Origin: Methylophaga sp.
GTDB lineage: Bacteria > Pseudomonadota > Gammaproteobacteria > Nitrosococcales > Methylophagaceae
Assembly: GCA_020831825.1 (NCBI GenBank)
Contig: JAFIFW010000010.1
Coordinates: 177,243 to 241,242, forward strand
DNA length: 64,000 nt
Direction of reading: 5' to 3'
Shown here: positions 8,705 to 18,987 of the stretch, piece after piece
Position numbering within the stretch: the stretch's first letter is position 1
Layout of the letters: each line of letters begins with the position of its first letter
Notes under the pieces: generated by a model
Seen by the model: only the letters and a program-made list of their open reading frames with translations
What the model was told of the DNA's origin: nothing
Databases searched by the model: none
Position numbers and translations under genes: made by a program

Positions 8705-9127
8705 ATGTCAGCAGTATTCTGGATCATCATCGTTAGTGCAGCATTGATCAGTGGCGTGTTTGGCTATGTCATGGGGCGGCGAAATCAGCCGGGAAGCCCT
8801 GAAGACATCGAGCATATTCGCGCACTTCATGAACAACAGTTGATGCAGAAACAAGCAGAGTTTGATGCCTATCGTGAAGAAGTGCATCAACACCACGAAA
8901 AAACGGCCAATTTGTTTGTATCAATGGCCGCGCCCTATCGGGAAATGTTTGACCATTTGTCAGAAGGCTATGACCGTCTGGGTGATTTCACCCAACACAA
9001 AATCTTGCCGGAACGTGCGGGTGCGTTGCTGGATGGTCCCGAGCCAGACAAAACCAACAACCCGTTTGACCCGAGCATGGCACCTGAACCTATCATCAGC
9101 GAGCAACCGCCTCGTCGGGATGATTAA
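8705..9127 (+). CDS. zapG: ZapG/YhcB family membrane-anchored cell-envelope protein (DUF1043)
   Basis: The 140-residue protein has an N-terminal membrane helix (about residues 3-23, ending GYVMGRR), a coiled-coil region (about 35-75) and a conserved block FDHLSEGYDRLGDF, typical of the DUF1043 family. E. coli YhcB/ZapG links cell division and envelope growth. The ATG at 8705 is preceded by CGAGGTCTCTC; the frame runs back to 8621 but the membrane helix starts at 8705. Its last 32 bases overlap the 3' end of recD on the opposite strand. Confidence 0.82.
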   Translation: MSAVFWIIIVSAALISGVFGYVMGRRNQPGSPEDIEHIRALHEQQLMQKQAEFDAYREEVHQHHEKTANLFVSMAAPYREMFDHLSEGYDRLGDFTQHKILPERAGALLDGPEPDKTNNPFDPSMAPEPIISEQPPRRDD

Positions 9128-10859
9128 TCAATCGTTCAAGGCCACTTTGCCGCTCCAGCTTGCGTTGTAACGACCACTGCAACACGTTGGCAGACGCCAT
9201 GACTGACACTGATTGCCTTGCCCGACTTAGCGCGGTGTAGACCAGCTCTCGCCCCAGCAGGGCGTTATCTTCTTCTGGCATCAATAACAAGATCGCATCA
9301 AACTCCGAGCCCTGACTTTTGTGAATGGTCATAGCAAACACGGTTTCATGTGCAGGCAAGCGACTGAGTGGGATTTGCCGCAATTCTCCCGCAAACTGAA
9401 ACCAGGCCTTCAACTCGCCTGAGGCATCTACCAATATTATGCCGACATCGCCGTTGAATAACTGCTGACGATAGTCATTTTGCGTCACCATAATGGGCCG
9501 ACCCGCATAATACGGCTGTGAAGTTCGCCAGCCTCGCCTTGCCAACAAGCGTTCCATCATGATGTTCACGGCCAGCACGGATTGCGGCCCCTGACGCATT
9601 GCACACAACACCCGAAACTGCTCAAAAGTACTCAGACATTCAGGCACTGATTTTTCGCTTTCGACGGCGCTGATGTAGTGTTGATAACCCTCGGTTAATT
9701 GCCGTTGCAACTGCTCGTTGGAAAACAACTGCCAGCTATCAAATTCTGTCAGCAAATCCATCAAGCGCACGGCATTACCCTGATTGGCCGCGGTCACCAA
9801 TTGGCCAACTGTACCGCCCGCAGCAAAACGATAACTGTGCTCAAGTTTGATGACACAGTCCTGTAGCGGCAATTTGTCGCTCGAATCAGCCAATTCAAGC
9901 GCTGCCAGCTCTGCAGCAAGCTGTCGAAAACCATCAGAAAAACCGGTGGCTTGAGCACACAAACTTGCCAACACCGCGCCCGACTCGACCGAAGCCAGCT
10001 GACCGGCATCGCCCAGCAAAATCAACCGGGCATGCACCGGCAATGATTTGAGCAACAACGCCATCAGACTGATATCAATCATTGAGGCTTCATCGACAAT
10101 CAAGACATCCACCGGCAATGGCCGGTCGGCAGAATAACGCCCTTGGTCATGACGTGCCGTGATACCTAATAGCCGATGCAATGTTTTGGCTTCGTATATC
10201 TGTTCACTGCCCTGATTCACCGCTTGCTGCAAGCGGGCAGCGGCTTTACCCGTCGGCGCAGCCAATGCGACTCGTAATGGATGTGCAGTCGTCTGCTCAA
10301 GCACGTTTAATGCACGCAAAATATTCATCACCACGGTAGTTTTACCGGTACCGGGTCCACCGGAAATCACCACCAACTGCTGATGCAAAGCGCTTAACAC
10401 CGCTACTTTTTGCCAATCAATGCCGGGGACTTGACTGTTCCAGTTGGCAAAAAAGCTTTGCAATGCAGGTTTATCCAGAGGCAATTCAACGGCTTTGGCG
10501 CGTTGCAAAACAGACTTGGCTACCTGCTGCTCGTCCTGCCAATAACGATACAAATACAATAAGCCGTTTTCAGTCAGCACCAACGGTTTAAATTCGCTCT
10601 CGCTGCCGACCACCTCACTGCGCTGCAATTGCATTAACCACTGTGATGTCTCCGGGATGACCGCTGCAATCATTGGTTGTGTCGCAGGCGTTTCGTGCAG
10701 GTTCAAACACACGTGGCCGTCACTGATTGCCTCACTCAACAGTCCGGCGCTCAGGGTAACCAAAGGATCTTCTGTCTGCTGCTGACGCGCGATATAAGCG
10801 GCAAATTGACAAGCCAACTCGGAGTAACCGGCTTCACACAATAGTTTCACCGCGTTCAT
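9096..10859 (-). CDS. recD: RecBCD helicase-nuclease subunit RecD
   Basis: The 587-residue protein is an SF1B 5'-3' helicase. Walker A SGGPGTGKT is at residues 166-174, Walker B VDVLIVDEASMID, and motif III LILLGDAGQLASVESG. The C-terminal UvrD-like domain carries FAMTIHKSQGSEF and LVYTALSRAR. It is the faster motor and regulatory subunit of RecBCD. It overlaps recB by 4 bases (ATGA) as the last gene of recC-recB-recD. Its 3' end overlaps zapG on the other strand by 32 bases. It is close to E. coli RecD in size. Confidence 0.95.
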   Translation of the reverse strand: MNAVKLLCEAGYSELACQFAAYIARQQQTEDPLVTLSAGLLSEAISDGHVCLNLHETPATQPMIAAVIPETSQWLMQLQRSEVVGSESEFKPLVLTENGLLYLYRYWQDEQQVAKSVLQRAKAVELPLDKPALQSFFANWNSQVPGIDWQKVAVLSALHQQLVVISGGPGTGKTTVVMNILRALNVLEQTTAHPLRVALAAPTGKAAARLQQAVNQGSEQIYEAKTLHRLLGITARHDQGRYSADRPLPVDVLIVDEASMIDISLMALLLKSLPVHARLILLGDAGQLASVESGAVLASLCAQATGFSDGFRQLAAELAALELADSSDKLPLQDCVIKLEHSYRFAAGGTVGQLVTAANQGNAVRLMDLLTEFDSWQLFSNEQLQRQLTEGYQHYISAVESEKSVPECLSTFEQFRVLCAMRQGPQSVLAVNIMMERLLARRGWRTSQPYYAGRPIMVTQNDYRQQLFNGDVGIILVDASGELKAWFQFAGELRQIPLSRLPAHETVFAMTIHKSQGSEFDAILLLMPEEDNALLGRELVYTALSRARQSVSVMASANVLQWSLQRKLERQSGLERLINHPDEAVAR

Positions 10860-13800
10860 CGTTCACCTGCCATCAACTGATCCACCGCTTCCAACAAGCG
10901 TCGATCCAGCCGGTCAAAATAAACACCCGTGAGCGAATCGTCCGGTTGCATTCCTCGAATAAACAGATAATAAACACCGCCAAAATGCAGCTCCGAATCA
11001 TAATTTGGCAGTCGTTGTTGCAGGTGCCGGTGCAGGGCCACGCTGTAGATCAGATATTGCAGTGGATAGCCATGACTGAGCATGGCATTGTGCAGGGCTT
11101 CTCCCTGATAGTGCGACGGTTCAAAGCCCAGGTGATTGGATTTGTAATCAGCCAGATAAAAACGTCCCTGAGACTCAAACACCAGATCAATAAACCCCTT
11201 CATAAAGCCGGTCAGTTCATGAAAGTGCAAATCACGCGCCAGTGACTGCCAGATACTGTTAGTGGCTGTCTGTTGCAACGCTGTTTTCAACGAGGCCACA
11301 TTCAAACCGGCCACTGGAAAATAAAACGCCATTTCATTGACTCGCTGCCCGGATTTCAGATCACTCAAACGCAATCCTTCTGCGTTTAACGGTGTATTGA
11401 TGACTGCATACAGCCAGTCGGTGACCACTTCTGTCCATTGCAGGTCCAGACCAAACTGCGGCAACAGGCGTGACACCGTGGCACTGATGTTCACCGGCTC
11501 TGCCAAGTCAAATTCAATATTTTCCAGACATTTGTGCAGAAAATTGCCCGCCTGACGCCCCCGTTCAAAGCCAAATCTGTCCATAGTGTTACGTTGACTA
11601 CTCAGCCCAGTATCAACCATGACTGGATCGGCATCATAATCAGGCTGCTCCGACACATGCCCGCGGCTTAACAAAGAAAAACTGCCAATACGCCAAGGCT
11701 TATGAATCTCGCCGTTAAAAGCGCGTGCCTGATAATCAGCCACATCTGATTGAGGCGCCTGATAGACCATCGGTGGTTGTGGCTGATAATCCGTCACTGA
11801 AATCGTGCCGCCACTGCTGGCTGCCAAGACCTGTAAATCCTCTCGCATCGCCGCAGAATTCTCGCCATGCAGTAATTGGAATAGCGCCGATTGGTCAATG
11901 CCTTTTACGTTACCCCAGACAATCACGCAACGCTCTCTGGCTCGAGTCAGTGCCACGTAGAGCAGGCGCAGTTCTTCAGCTTGTTTTTCCTGTTGAGCGA
12001 GTGCTTGTGCCTCAGACAACAGCGGTTCGGCCAGCGCTACGCTCGCTGCATGCTGCTGGGCCGGATCATGAAACTCAATGATCTCAGCCTTGTTATCCGG
12101 CTTTCTGCTGGTCCAGTTGAACGGACAAAACACAATCGGATACTCCAGTCCTTTACTGGAATGAATCGTGATGATCTTGACCAGGGCCGCATCACTCTCC
12201 AGCCGCAACTGTGCCATTTCATCTTCGGTATCACTGGCTTGTTGTTGTCTGGCAAACCATTGATTGACTGCTTCGATATGGTGATTCTGACGCGCTGATT
12301 CCGCCTGTACCAACTCGGCCAGATGCAGAAAATTAGTCAGTTGTCGTTCACCATCAGGCTGTTGCAACAGACGTTGCAGCCCATTATCCAATTGCAACAG
12401 GGCGCGAAACATTGCCATAAAGCCGGAATGTAACCAACGCTGTTGCAGACGTTGCAACTGCTCTATCAGGTCATTCCACAGTGCTTCATCCTGCTGGATT
12501 TGATAAAGCTGTTCGGCTGAATATTGAAATAATGGCCCGGCCAGTACTGTGCTCAATCGGTGAAAATGATCTGGTTGGGCCAGTGCCAGCATCAGACATG
12601 CGAGATCAGTCGCCTGTTTTGAGGCAAACACGTTTTCCCGCCCCTGCTGCACACTGTTGACACCCCGCTGACGTAAAGCCTGCTGGGTGATATCAGCGTC
12701 TCTGTGACTGCGCACCAGCACTGCGATATCTCCACCGTTGATGGCGCGTGTCTGTTGACTGTTTTCGTCAAACAAACTGGCTTTACCTTTGGCAGCTGCG
12801 TTGAGCAAACGGGCAATTTCATCAGCGGTGATCTCCACGGCAATCTTTCTCATCACCTCAAGCGTGTGAGGCTTTTCTGGCTTGTCGCTGTCCACATAAA
12901 AAAACTGCAAGGCTGAAGTTTCAAGCTCATCAAGCATTAACGCCGGATCGCCAACTCGCGAGGCTTCAACTTCAACAAAGGGAATCTGCTCATAAACAAA
13001 GGGGGTGGCCGTTTGCATAAACAAGCGATTCACCGCCGACACCAGCGAATGATGCGAGCGCCAGTTCTTACCCAGGGTATAGGTCTCGTTGGCATCCTGC
13101 TTGGCTGTCAGGTAAGTGAAAATATCCGCGCCACGAAAACTGTATATCGCCTGCTTGGGATCACCGACAAAAAACACCGGCAAACCGCTGTCGGCAAAGA
13201 CTCGCCGGAAATTATCGTATTGCACGGGGTCGGTGTCTTGAAACTCATCAATCAGCGCGGTCTTAAACTGTTCACGCAATCGGGTGATCAGCCACGCCCC
13301 TTGAGGTCCCTGTATTGCCTGAGACAGATTGATCAACAAGTCGTCATAGGATTGCACCTGTTGCTGAATTTTCTGCTGGGGCAATTGTTCACGAATAAAT
13401 CGCAGTAATTGCAGACGCAGGTGTTGCAGCTGCAGTGCCCGAACATTATCTAAGTCTTGATAACCCTTTTTTAGGGAGTCCATCGCTGACCAGAATCGCA
13501 GCTCTGGTAATTCAGTACCCTTTCTCAAACTGGTTTCGGCTTTTTCCAGTGTGGTTAAATCGAGCAATTCATCCCAGGCTGATGGACCGCTTGTTTCATT
13601 AAAAACAATGGGTAACAAAGCCAGCAATTTCTCAACTTTGGCAGGAATATAAATATTCTTCTTAAAGCCATCACCCGCTAAGAAAGCCATTATCTGCTCA
13701 GACTCTTGTTGCCAACTTTGGCTGGCATTCGAGAAGGCATTATTTAAGGCTTGAGTAACCGTCTCGACATCAACTTCCGGTAAATCCTGAATCTGCAAAT

Positions 13801-14338
13801 AAGGTTTACCCACCAGACTGCGAATCGATTGCAGCAGGGTTTCCGGTGTTTGTTTTCTAGCCAATAGATAGGCGCTGAATTCTCTGTCCATTGGCACGAC
13901 GTTCCTGCGCCAAAAATCATCGGTCACCGCCTGCAACAGCTCGCGGTCATCGCCCATCAAATCCATCTCAAACGGGCTGCCAGATTCAAAGGCAAAGTCT
14001 TTTAAGACCTGCTGACAAAAACTGTGAATGGTGAAAATCGCCGCTTCATCAAAACTCTGAATAGCCAGCTCCAGACGTTTCAAATCCTGAGTTCTGCCGG
14101 GCTGTTCAGTGACAATCAAATTACGTTCGTCACTGAGCTTTTTACGCAGGCGATCCCGCAGCTCCTGAGTCGCGGCGCGGGTGTAAGTGACCACCAGAAT
14201 CTGATCGACATTCAACTGATGTTCCAGTATCAAACGCAGATACAGCCCCGCCAAGGTAAAGGTTTTACCGGTACCGGCACTGGCTTCAATCAGATTCACA
14301 TCATGTAATGGCGTGGTTTTGAGATCAAACTGTTTCAT
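10856..14338 (-). CDS. recB: RecBCD helicase-nuclease subunit RecB
   Basis: The 1160-residue protein has Walker A SAGTGKT at about residues 20-26, the UvrD-type motifs FxxALIDEFQDTDPVQ, FVGDPKQAIYSFRGAD and KIITIHSSKGLEYPIVF, and the C-terminal nuclease domain with GFIDLVFE and DYKSNHLG near residue 1060. The Asp and Lys of the last motif are the catalytic residues for all DNA cleavage by RecBCD. It overlaps recC and recD by 4 bases on each side, giving tight translational coupling. Length is close to E. coli RecB (1180). No ptrA protease gene sits between recC and recB, unlike E. coli. Confidence 0.96.
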   Translation of the reverse strand: MKQFDLKTTPLHDVNLIEASAGTGKTFTLAGLYLRLILEHQLNVDQILVVTYTRAATQELRDRLRKKLSDERNLIVTEQPGRTQDLKRLELAIQSFDEAAIFTIHSFCQQVLKDFAFESGSPFEMDLMGDDRELLQAVTDDFWRRNVVPMDREFSAYLLARKQTPETLLQSIRSLVGKPYLQIQDLPEVDVETVTQALNNAFSNASQSWQQESEQIMAFLAGDGFKKNIYIPAKVEKLLALLPIVFNETSGPSAWDELLDLTTLEKAETSLRKGTELPELRFWSAMDSLKKGYQDLDNVRALQLQHLRLQLLRFIREQLPQQKIQQQVQSYDDLLINLSQAIQGPQGAWLITRLREQFKTALIDEFQDTDPVQYDNFRRVFADSGLPVFFVGDPKQAIYSFRGADIFTYLTAKQDANETYTLGKNWRSHHSLVSAVNRLFMQTATPFVYEQIPFVEVEASRVGDPALMLDELETSALQFFYVDSDKPEKPHTLEVMRKIAVEITADEIARLLNAAAKGKASLFDENSQQTRAINGGDIAVLVRSHRDADITQQALRQRGVNSVQQGRENVFASKQATDLACLMLALAQPDHFHRLSTVLAGPLFQYSAEQLYQIQQDEALWNDLIEQLQRLQQRWLHSGFMAMFRALLQLDNGLQRLLQQPDGERQLTNFLHLAELVQAESARQNHHIEAVNQWFARQQQASDTEDEMAQLRLESDAALVKIITIHSSKGLEYPIVFCPFNWTSRKPDNKAEIIEFHDPAQQHAASVALAEPLLSEAQALAQQEKQAEELRLLYVALTRARERCVIVWGNVKGIDQSALFQLLHGENSAAMREDLQVLAASSGGTISVTDYQPQPPMVYQAPQSDVADYQARAFNGEIHKPWRIGSFSLLSRGHVSEQPDYDADPVMVDTGLSSQRNTMDRFGFERGRQAGNFLHKCLENIEFDLAEPVNISATVSRLLPQFGLDLQWTEVVTDWLYAVINTPLNAEGLRLSDLKSGQRVNEMAFYFPVAGLNVASLKTALQQTATNSIWQSLARDLHFHELTGFMKGFIDLVFESQGRFYLADYKSNHLGFEPSHYQGEALHNAMLSHGYPLQYLIYSVALHRHLQQRLPNYDSELHFGGVYYLFIRGMQPDDSLTGVYFDRLDRRLLEAVDQLMAGER

Positions 14339-17300
14339 AGCTTGTTTCCCTCAACTGCATCCCAGATTGGCTGATAAAGGCGCAGTGCTAATGCCCGAAA
14401 TTCATCATTTATCGGTGATTCGCTGAACAGTAATTGATGATAGGGATCGGCATCCTCACCAAGCTGATAGCCACTGGTCCAGACCTTGAAGGCTTTGGCA
14501 TCGGCATCGCTGGCGCCTTGCAACTCAGCGGCTGCGTAGCTCAGGCTGGTCAGAGGCGGTAACGGAATGGTTTGGTGCAATCCCTGCCAGTAAATCGCCA
14601 GCAAGTCAGCCAGCAATGCGCTGGCATCATCGACCGGCTTGAACAGCAGATAACTGTCTTCACATTGCAACTGGCTCTCGAAAGTCACACCCTCAGGTTT
14701 CAGACAGTTCAACACCAGATGAGAACACCACAGACCTAGCAAGTCTTTGGTTTTCATCTTGGCCAAGCGATAGTGCAATAAACCAGAGGCGGACAAACCT
14801 TCCAGTTGACCGGTAACCGTGAATGCACCGCAATCAAACTCAAATGACAGTGCTGGCAGAGGTGCTGACGTTCTCAACGGCTGCAGTTTTTCGGTAAAGC
14901 TGTCGACTTGTGCCAACTGCTGGTCAAACAACAAGTCTGCAAAAGCCCCTTGTGGCAAAACACCGGTAGCCTGAATAACGGGTTTTATCTCGTCGATTTC
15001 TCTTGCTGACAGGCGAGCTTCCAGCATCTGTTGCCGAATCGCCCAACCATCGAGTCCGTTCAGGGCAAATGGCTCTCGTACTTCCAGAGTGGCGTCTTCA
15101 TTTTCAAAATTAATTCCCAGCCGTTGCTGGGCCAGAAATCGCGCCGGATGACTGAAAAAACTGATGAGTTGCGACAAGCTGACAAATCGCCAACTATCTT
15201 CCGCTTCTGGCAAAGGATTGGCAAACCACTGAACCGCTTGTGATTGTTTTTGCGCCGGCGGGCAGGCCTCGGCATTAAAGCTGAATAGCCTGTCATCCTG
15301 CGCGGAAAAATAACGCGGGCTAAACGCTTGCAAGGGATGGCGGGTAAGCAACTGCGTCCAGATGTCAGTGCCCTGTTCGGTCTTGAAACGTCTGTTCAAT
15401 ACGTCGGCGAAATCACTGACCAGCACCGACGGCGGAATCGCTGTGTTGTCATAAATACTGGCACCGACATAGCTGATGTAGAGGTGCTTGTTGGCTGAGA
15501 GCAATGCCTCGAGAAACAGATAACGATCATCATCACGGCGAGAGCGATCACCTGCCCGGTAATGTGAGGACAGCAAGTCAAAGCCCGGCTTGGGCTGACG
15601 ACGCGGGTAGCTGTTGTCATTCATTCCAATCAGGCACACCACATCAAAGGGAATGCTGCGCATCGGCACCATGTCACAGAAAGTCAGTCCCCGGCCCATG
15701 AATTGATGCTCGGCGCCGGGTAATTCAATGTGCAGATCCAGCCAGTCTCGCAGACATTCAACTGACAGATTCTGTTCAAATCCAACCTGCTGCGCGGCTT
15801 CTGTCAGCGAATCTATCGCTTTCAGAATGGCATCCAGTTGTAGTTGCTCGTTTTCATCCTCAATGGCGAACAAACGACGCAGCCGTTCATTGAGCAACAG
15901 CTGCCAGTCGGCCGCTGTGCGGGGACGTTTTAATGCGGCTCTGAATTGATCCAACTGTTCAATACAGGCGCTTAATTGTGCGACCAGCCGCGCCCGATCA
16001 CCGGAAATACCAGGCATCGGTAACTGTTGATTAAACAACTGCCACTGTTCCTCTTGCGTCGGTGGCAAGGCATAACCAAGTAACAACCTGTCAAGCCCGG
16101 CACGCCATGTGTTGGCATCCAGAGCTGGCATACCCAAAGCCTGTTTATCGCCTGCGTCCAACCCCCAGCGAATGTGTGTTTGCCGTAACCAATCGCGAAT
16201 AATGTCCAGATCCTGATGATCCAGACGGAACTGTCGCTGTATGGCTGTGCACTCCAACAGGCGCATGATGGTTTCGGCATCAAAACGCGACTGCGGCAGA
16301 CTTAACAAGGTGCTGAAGCTTTCGATCAATGTTTGTTGTTGTGCATCACCGCGGTTGGCAATGCTGAACGGAATAAATCGCGCTGCGGGCTGGCTGCCAA
16401 ACACGGCCTCAATCGCAGGTGCATAGCTTTCAATATCCGGTGTCATCACCACGACATCGGTAGGCGATAACTCGGGATGTTGTTCAAACAGGTTCAGCAG
16501 TTGATCGTGCAACACCTCGGCTTCACGCATCGCACTGTGGCAGCTATGAACCTGCAAAGAGTCATCATCGTTGGCAACCGCTAATGCGCTTTGCGCACTA
16601 TCCAGATCAAAAATATCCCGCTTGAGCTGACTGAGCATGTCGTCACCTTGCGGCGGCAGATACAGGGACTCGGCCTGATGAGAAATCGCCTGAAGTTGTT
16701 CAAAAAAAGTCTGGCCCAATTTGCCCAGACTAGCTAGCAAGGGATGCCCCTGCTCGCTGACATCGGTTTCATCATCAAACAGCAAACGCTGTTTTGCTTG
16801 TGATTTCTGGTTCAGCAAATCGCCCCAATAGGCTTCGCTCGGCGACAGAAAATAGATGGTCACTTCGGTCAACTGAGCAATTTCTGCCAATAATTGCAGA
16901 TAAACCGGCGGCATCGCCGTCAGACCAAAGACTGAAATTCGCGGTGGCAATAATGACGCCGGAAACTGATTGTTTGTCAGCGCCTGTTGCATCTTGTTGA
17001 GCAACCTTGCCCGGTGCATCGGCGCAGGATCGTCAGTCGTTAACAATCGCCATAAGGCAGCTTGCCAATGTGCCTGCTTGCCAGCTTCCCAATCAGCAAT
17101 CCAGTCAGGGCGATACATCAGATATTGATCAAAACTATCAGCAATCCGCTGGGCCAGATCCAGCATTTTACGTGGATCACCCTCATTACCAAGATAACGA
17201 CCAATCGCTTCAAATTCTGGCAAACTACTGATCGATGGCAGCAGTTCAAAAATTTTCAAGCTCATTGCATCGGTTGAATAAGGTGATTCTTTGGGGATCT

Positions 17301-17532
17301 CCGGCCAAGCTTGCCGAAACAGTTTCCATAACCAGGCTGAGGGAAAGGGAAATTCAATATGGGCAGCCACCCGTTGGTTGGAGGCCAGAAGCAGATTTAA
17401 CCAGCGCGCCAGCTCGTTACTCTGCACGATCACGGTTTCAGCTTGGAGAGGTGGTAACGGATCAACTTCAAATTGTTCTGCCAGTCTTGTGGCCAACTGG
17501 TTCATGGAGTTGCTGTAAATAACGGTGAGCAT
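14335..17532 (-). CDS. recC: RecBCD subunit RecC
   Basis: The 1065-residue protein recognises Chi in the RecBCD complex and splits the duplex. It begins MLTVIYSNSMNQLATRLAEQ and carries family segments such as TVIVQSNELARWLNLLLA, VFGLTAMPPVYLQLL, CDMVPMRSIPFDVVCLIGMNDNSYPR and RRDDDRYLFLEALLSA. RecC is a helicase-fold protein without active motor motifs. I chose the ATG at 17532, seven bases after AGGAG; the TTG one codon earlier is not needed. It is the first gene of recC-recB-recD. Confidence 0.95.
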   Translation of the reverse strand: MLTVIYSNSMNQLATRLAEQFEVDPLPPLQAETVIVQSNELARWLNLLLASNQRVAAHIEFPFPSAWLWKLFRQAWPEIPKESPYSTDAMSLKIFELLPSISSLPEFEAIGRYLGNEGDPRKMLDLAQRIADSFDQYLMYRPDWIADWEAGKQAHWQAALWRLLTTDDPAPMHRARLLNKMQQALTNNQFPASLLPPRISVFGLTAMPPVYLQLLAEIAQLTEVTIYFLSPSEAYWGDLLNQKSQAKQRLLFDDETDVSEQGHPLLASLGKLGQTFFEQLQAISHQAESLYLPPQGDDMLSQLKRDIFDLDSAQSALAVANDDDSLQVHSCHSAMREAEVLHDQLLNLFEQHPELSPTDVVVMTPDIESYAPAIEAVFGSQPAARFIPFSIANRGDAQQQTLIESFSTLLSLPQSRFDAETIMRLLECTAIQRQFRLDHQDLDIIRDWLRQTHIRWGLDAGDKQALGMPALDANTWRAGLDRLLLGYALPPTQEEQWQLFNQQLPMPGISGDRARLVAQLSACIEQLDQFRAALKRPRTAADWQLLLNERLRRLFAIEDENEQLQLDAILKAIDSLTEAAQQVGFEQNLSVECLRDWLDLHIELPGAEHQFMGRGLTFCDMVPMRSIPFDVVCLIGMNDNSYPRRQPKPGFDLLSSHYRAGDRSRRDDDRYLFLEALLSANKHLYISYVGASIYDNTAIPPSVLVSDFADVLNRRFKTEQGTDIWTQLLTRHPLQAFSPRYFSAQDDRLFSFNAEACPPAQKQSQAVQWFANPLPEAEDSWRFVSLSQLISFFSHPARFLAQQRLGINFENEDATLEVREPFALNGLDGWAIRQQMLEARLSAREIDEIKPVIQATGVLPQGAFADLLFDQQLAQVDSFTEKLQPLRTSAPLPALSFEFDCGAFTVTGQLEGLSASGLLHYRLAKMKTKDLLGLWCSHLVLNCLKPEGVTFESQLQCEDSYLLFKPVDDASALLADLLAIYWQGLHQTIPLPPLTSLSYAAAELQGASDADAKAFKVWTSGYQLGEDADPYHQLLFSESPINDEFRALALRLYQPIWDAVEGNKL

Positions 17533-17661
17533 CAAGCTACTCCTGAATTCGACTGTTCGACATATTAGATCTAACCACCTTGAAGCGACCTCATCCCAGT
17601 TTGGCTGGTAGTCTGGAAGCGAGGTAAATATGGCATCTCATTGAGTCAAACTCGGATGTTT

Positions 17662-18822
17662 TTAATCAGCTGCATGTTCCGAGACTAACTCTGTTCCCTC
17701 TGCCAAAATATCAATATAGGCCTTATAGGCAAATTTGCGATTACGCCGCCCCTGATTTATTTGCTGCAGCAGTTCAACTGACTCAAACACCGCAATCAGT
17801 TTATTGGCTTTGCCGTAGCTAACGTCCAGAGCTTTACTGATATCTTTGACCATCACCACTGGTTGTCGCATCAAGTAACGCAATAACTGAATGCCCTCCT
17901 GACCTGCGTTAGCGGCAATCAGCCGATCCATATTCTCGCGTTCCAGTTGCTGTAAGCGTTTGGTCGTACTGACGACTTGGCCTGAGACGGTAATCACGCC
18001 TTCCAGAAAAAATTTAATCCAAGCCTCATAATTACCGCTATTTCTGACCTGCATCAGCCGGTCGTAATATTCCTGCTGATGCGTTTTCAGGTAGGCACTC
18101 AAATAGAGCATGGGTTCTTCCAAAACGCCACGCCAGACCAAGAAAAAGGTAATCAACAATCTTCCCAGCCGGCCATTACCATCATTAAATGGATGAATCG
18201 TCTCAAATTGATAATGAATCAAAGCGCATTGAACCAGCACCGGCAGATCATTTTCCTGGTAAAGATATTTCTCCAGATTATCCAATGAGTTAAGCATGAT
18301 CTCCGCCGGTGGTGGGACAAATCGTGCGGTCTTCAGATTGGCACCGCCAATCCAGGTCTGTCCGTTACGAAACTCTCCTGGTGTTAAAGCAGGTTTACCG
18401 CCACGCACTTGCTGCATCAAAACGCCATGTATCTCACGCAGCAAGCGTAATGACATCGGGAATGCATCCTGTTGCAATCTGTGCAAGCCATGGCGCATCG
18501 CTTTGACATAGTTCACAACCTCACCGACATCTGCAGTAGATATGTGTGACTCATCAGCCCCTAGAACATCGGTTAGCCAAGATTGTGTGCCCTCAATCTG
18601 CGAAGACAACAAAGCTTCTTTTTGAATAAACATCGCCACAAAAAGCTCTGGACTCGGCAACACACTGGCAATGGTATTAATGGCACCCAGTGCTCTATCC
18701 GCATCAGACAGCAACAGCGATAACTCCCCATCAAGCACCACGGCAGGATCTGGCGGTAAATCTGTCGGATGGAAGGCTTTATTGCCGGTTAGCGTTTGCC
18801 GGTAGGTGCCACTGCGTGCCAT
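17662..18822 (-). CDS. Class II Fic protein (AMPylator-type) with C-terminal winged helix
   Basis: The 386-residue protein has the Fic_N region, an inhibitory helix motif S73-xxx-E77-G78 (SSQIEG), and the complete catalytic loop HPFNDGNGRLGR at 210-221. The N-terminal position of the inhibitory motif makes it class II: the glutamate blocks productive ATP binding until displaced. Fic enzymes usually transfer AMP to Ser, Thr or Tyr of target proteins. A winged helix-turn-helix occupies about residues 320-380 (VMVKDISKALDVSYGKANKLIAVFE), suggesting DNA binding and autoregulation. A palindrome stands about 75 bases before the start (18898-18923). No separate antitoxin gene is adjacent. The target is unknown. 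Confidence 0.88.
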   Translation of the reverse strand: MARSGTYRQTLTGNKAFHPTDLPPDPAVVLDGELSLLLSDADRALGAINTIASVLPSPELFVAMFIQKEALLSSQIEGTQSWLTDVLGADESHISTADVGEVVNYVKAMRHGLHRLQQDAFPMSLRLLREIHGVLMQQVRGGKPALTPGEFRNGQTWIGGANLKTARFVPPPAEIMLNSLDNLEKYLYQENDLPVLVQCALIHYQFETIHPFNDGNGRLGRLLITFFLVWRGVLEEPMLYLSAYLKTHQQEYYDRLMQVRNSGNYEAWIKFFLEGVITVSGQVVSTTKRLQQLERENMDRLIAANAGQEGIQLLRYLMRQPVVMVKDISKALDVSYGKANKLIAVFESVELLQQINQGRRNRKFAYKAYIDILAEGTELVSEHAAD

Positions 18823-18897
18823 GACTTGTCCTGAAAATAAGAATGAATGTCTTGAGCCTATATTTCACAGTCAGAAAACATTAAGCGCATATTACAG

Positions 18898-18923
18898 CCA
18901 TATTTTCAGAAAATGAAATATGG
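18898..18923. promoter_or_regulatory. Candidate operator upstream of fic
   Basis: CCATATTT and AAATATGG form 8-bp inverted arms around a 10-base spacer that itself holds TTTTC/GAAAA-like symmetry. Two further TATTTCAC boxes lie at 18861-18868 and about 18951-18958, so the sequence TATTTCA or its complement occurs three times within 100 bases before fic. The Fic protein's winged helix is a plausible ligand; this is inference. Confidence 0.4.
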
Positions 18924-18987
18924 AAGAATTTCAAGCATTCATATTTCACGTGACATACGATGATCGACAGCTGAACAATGTGTCTGA

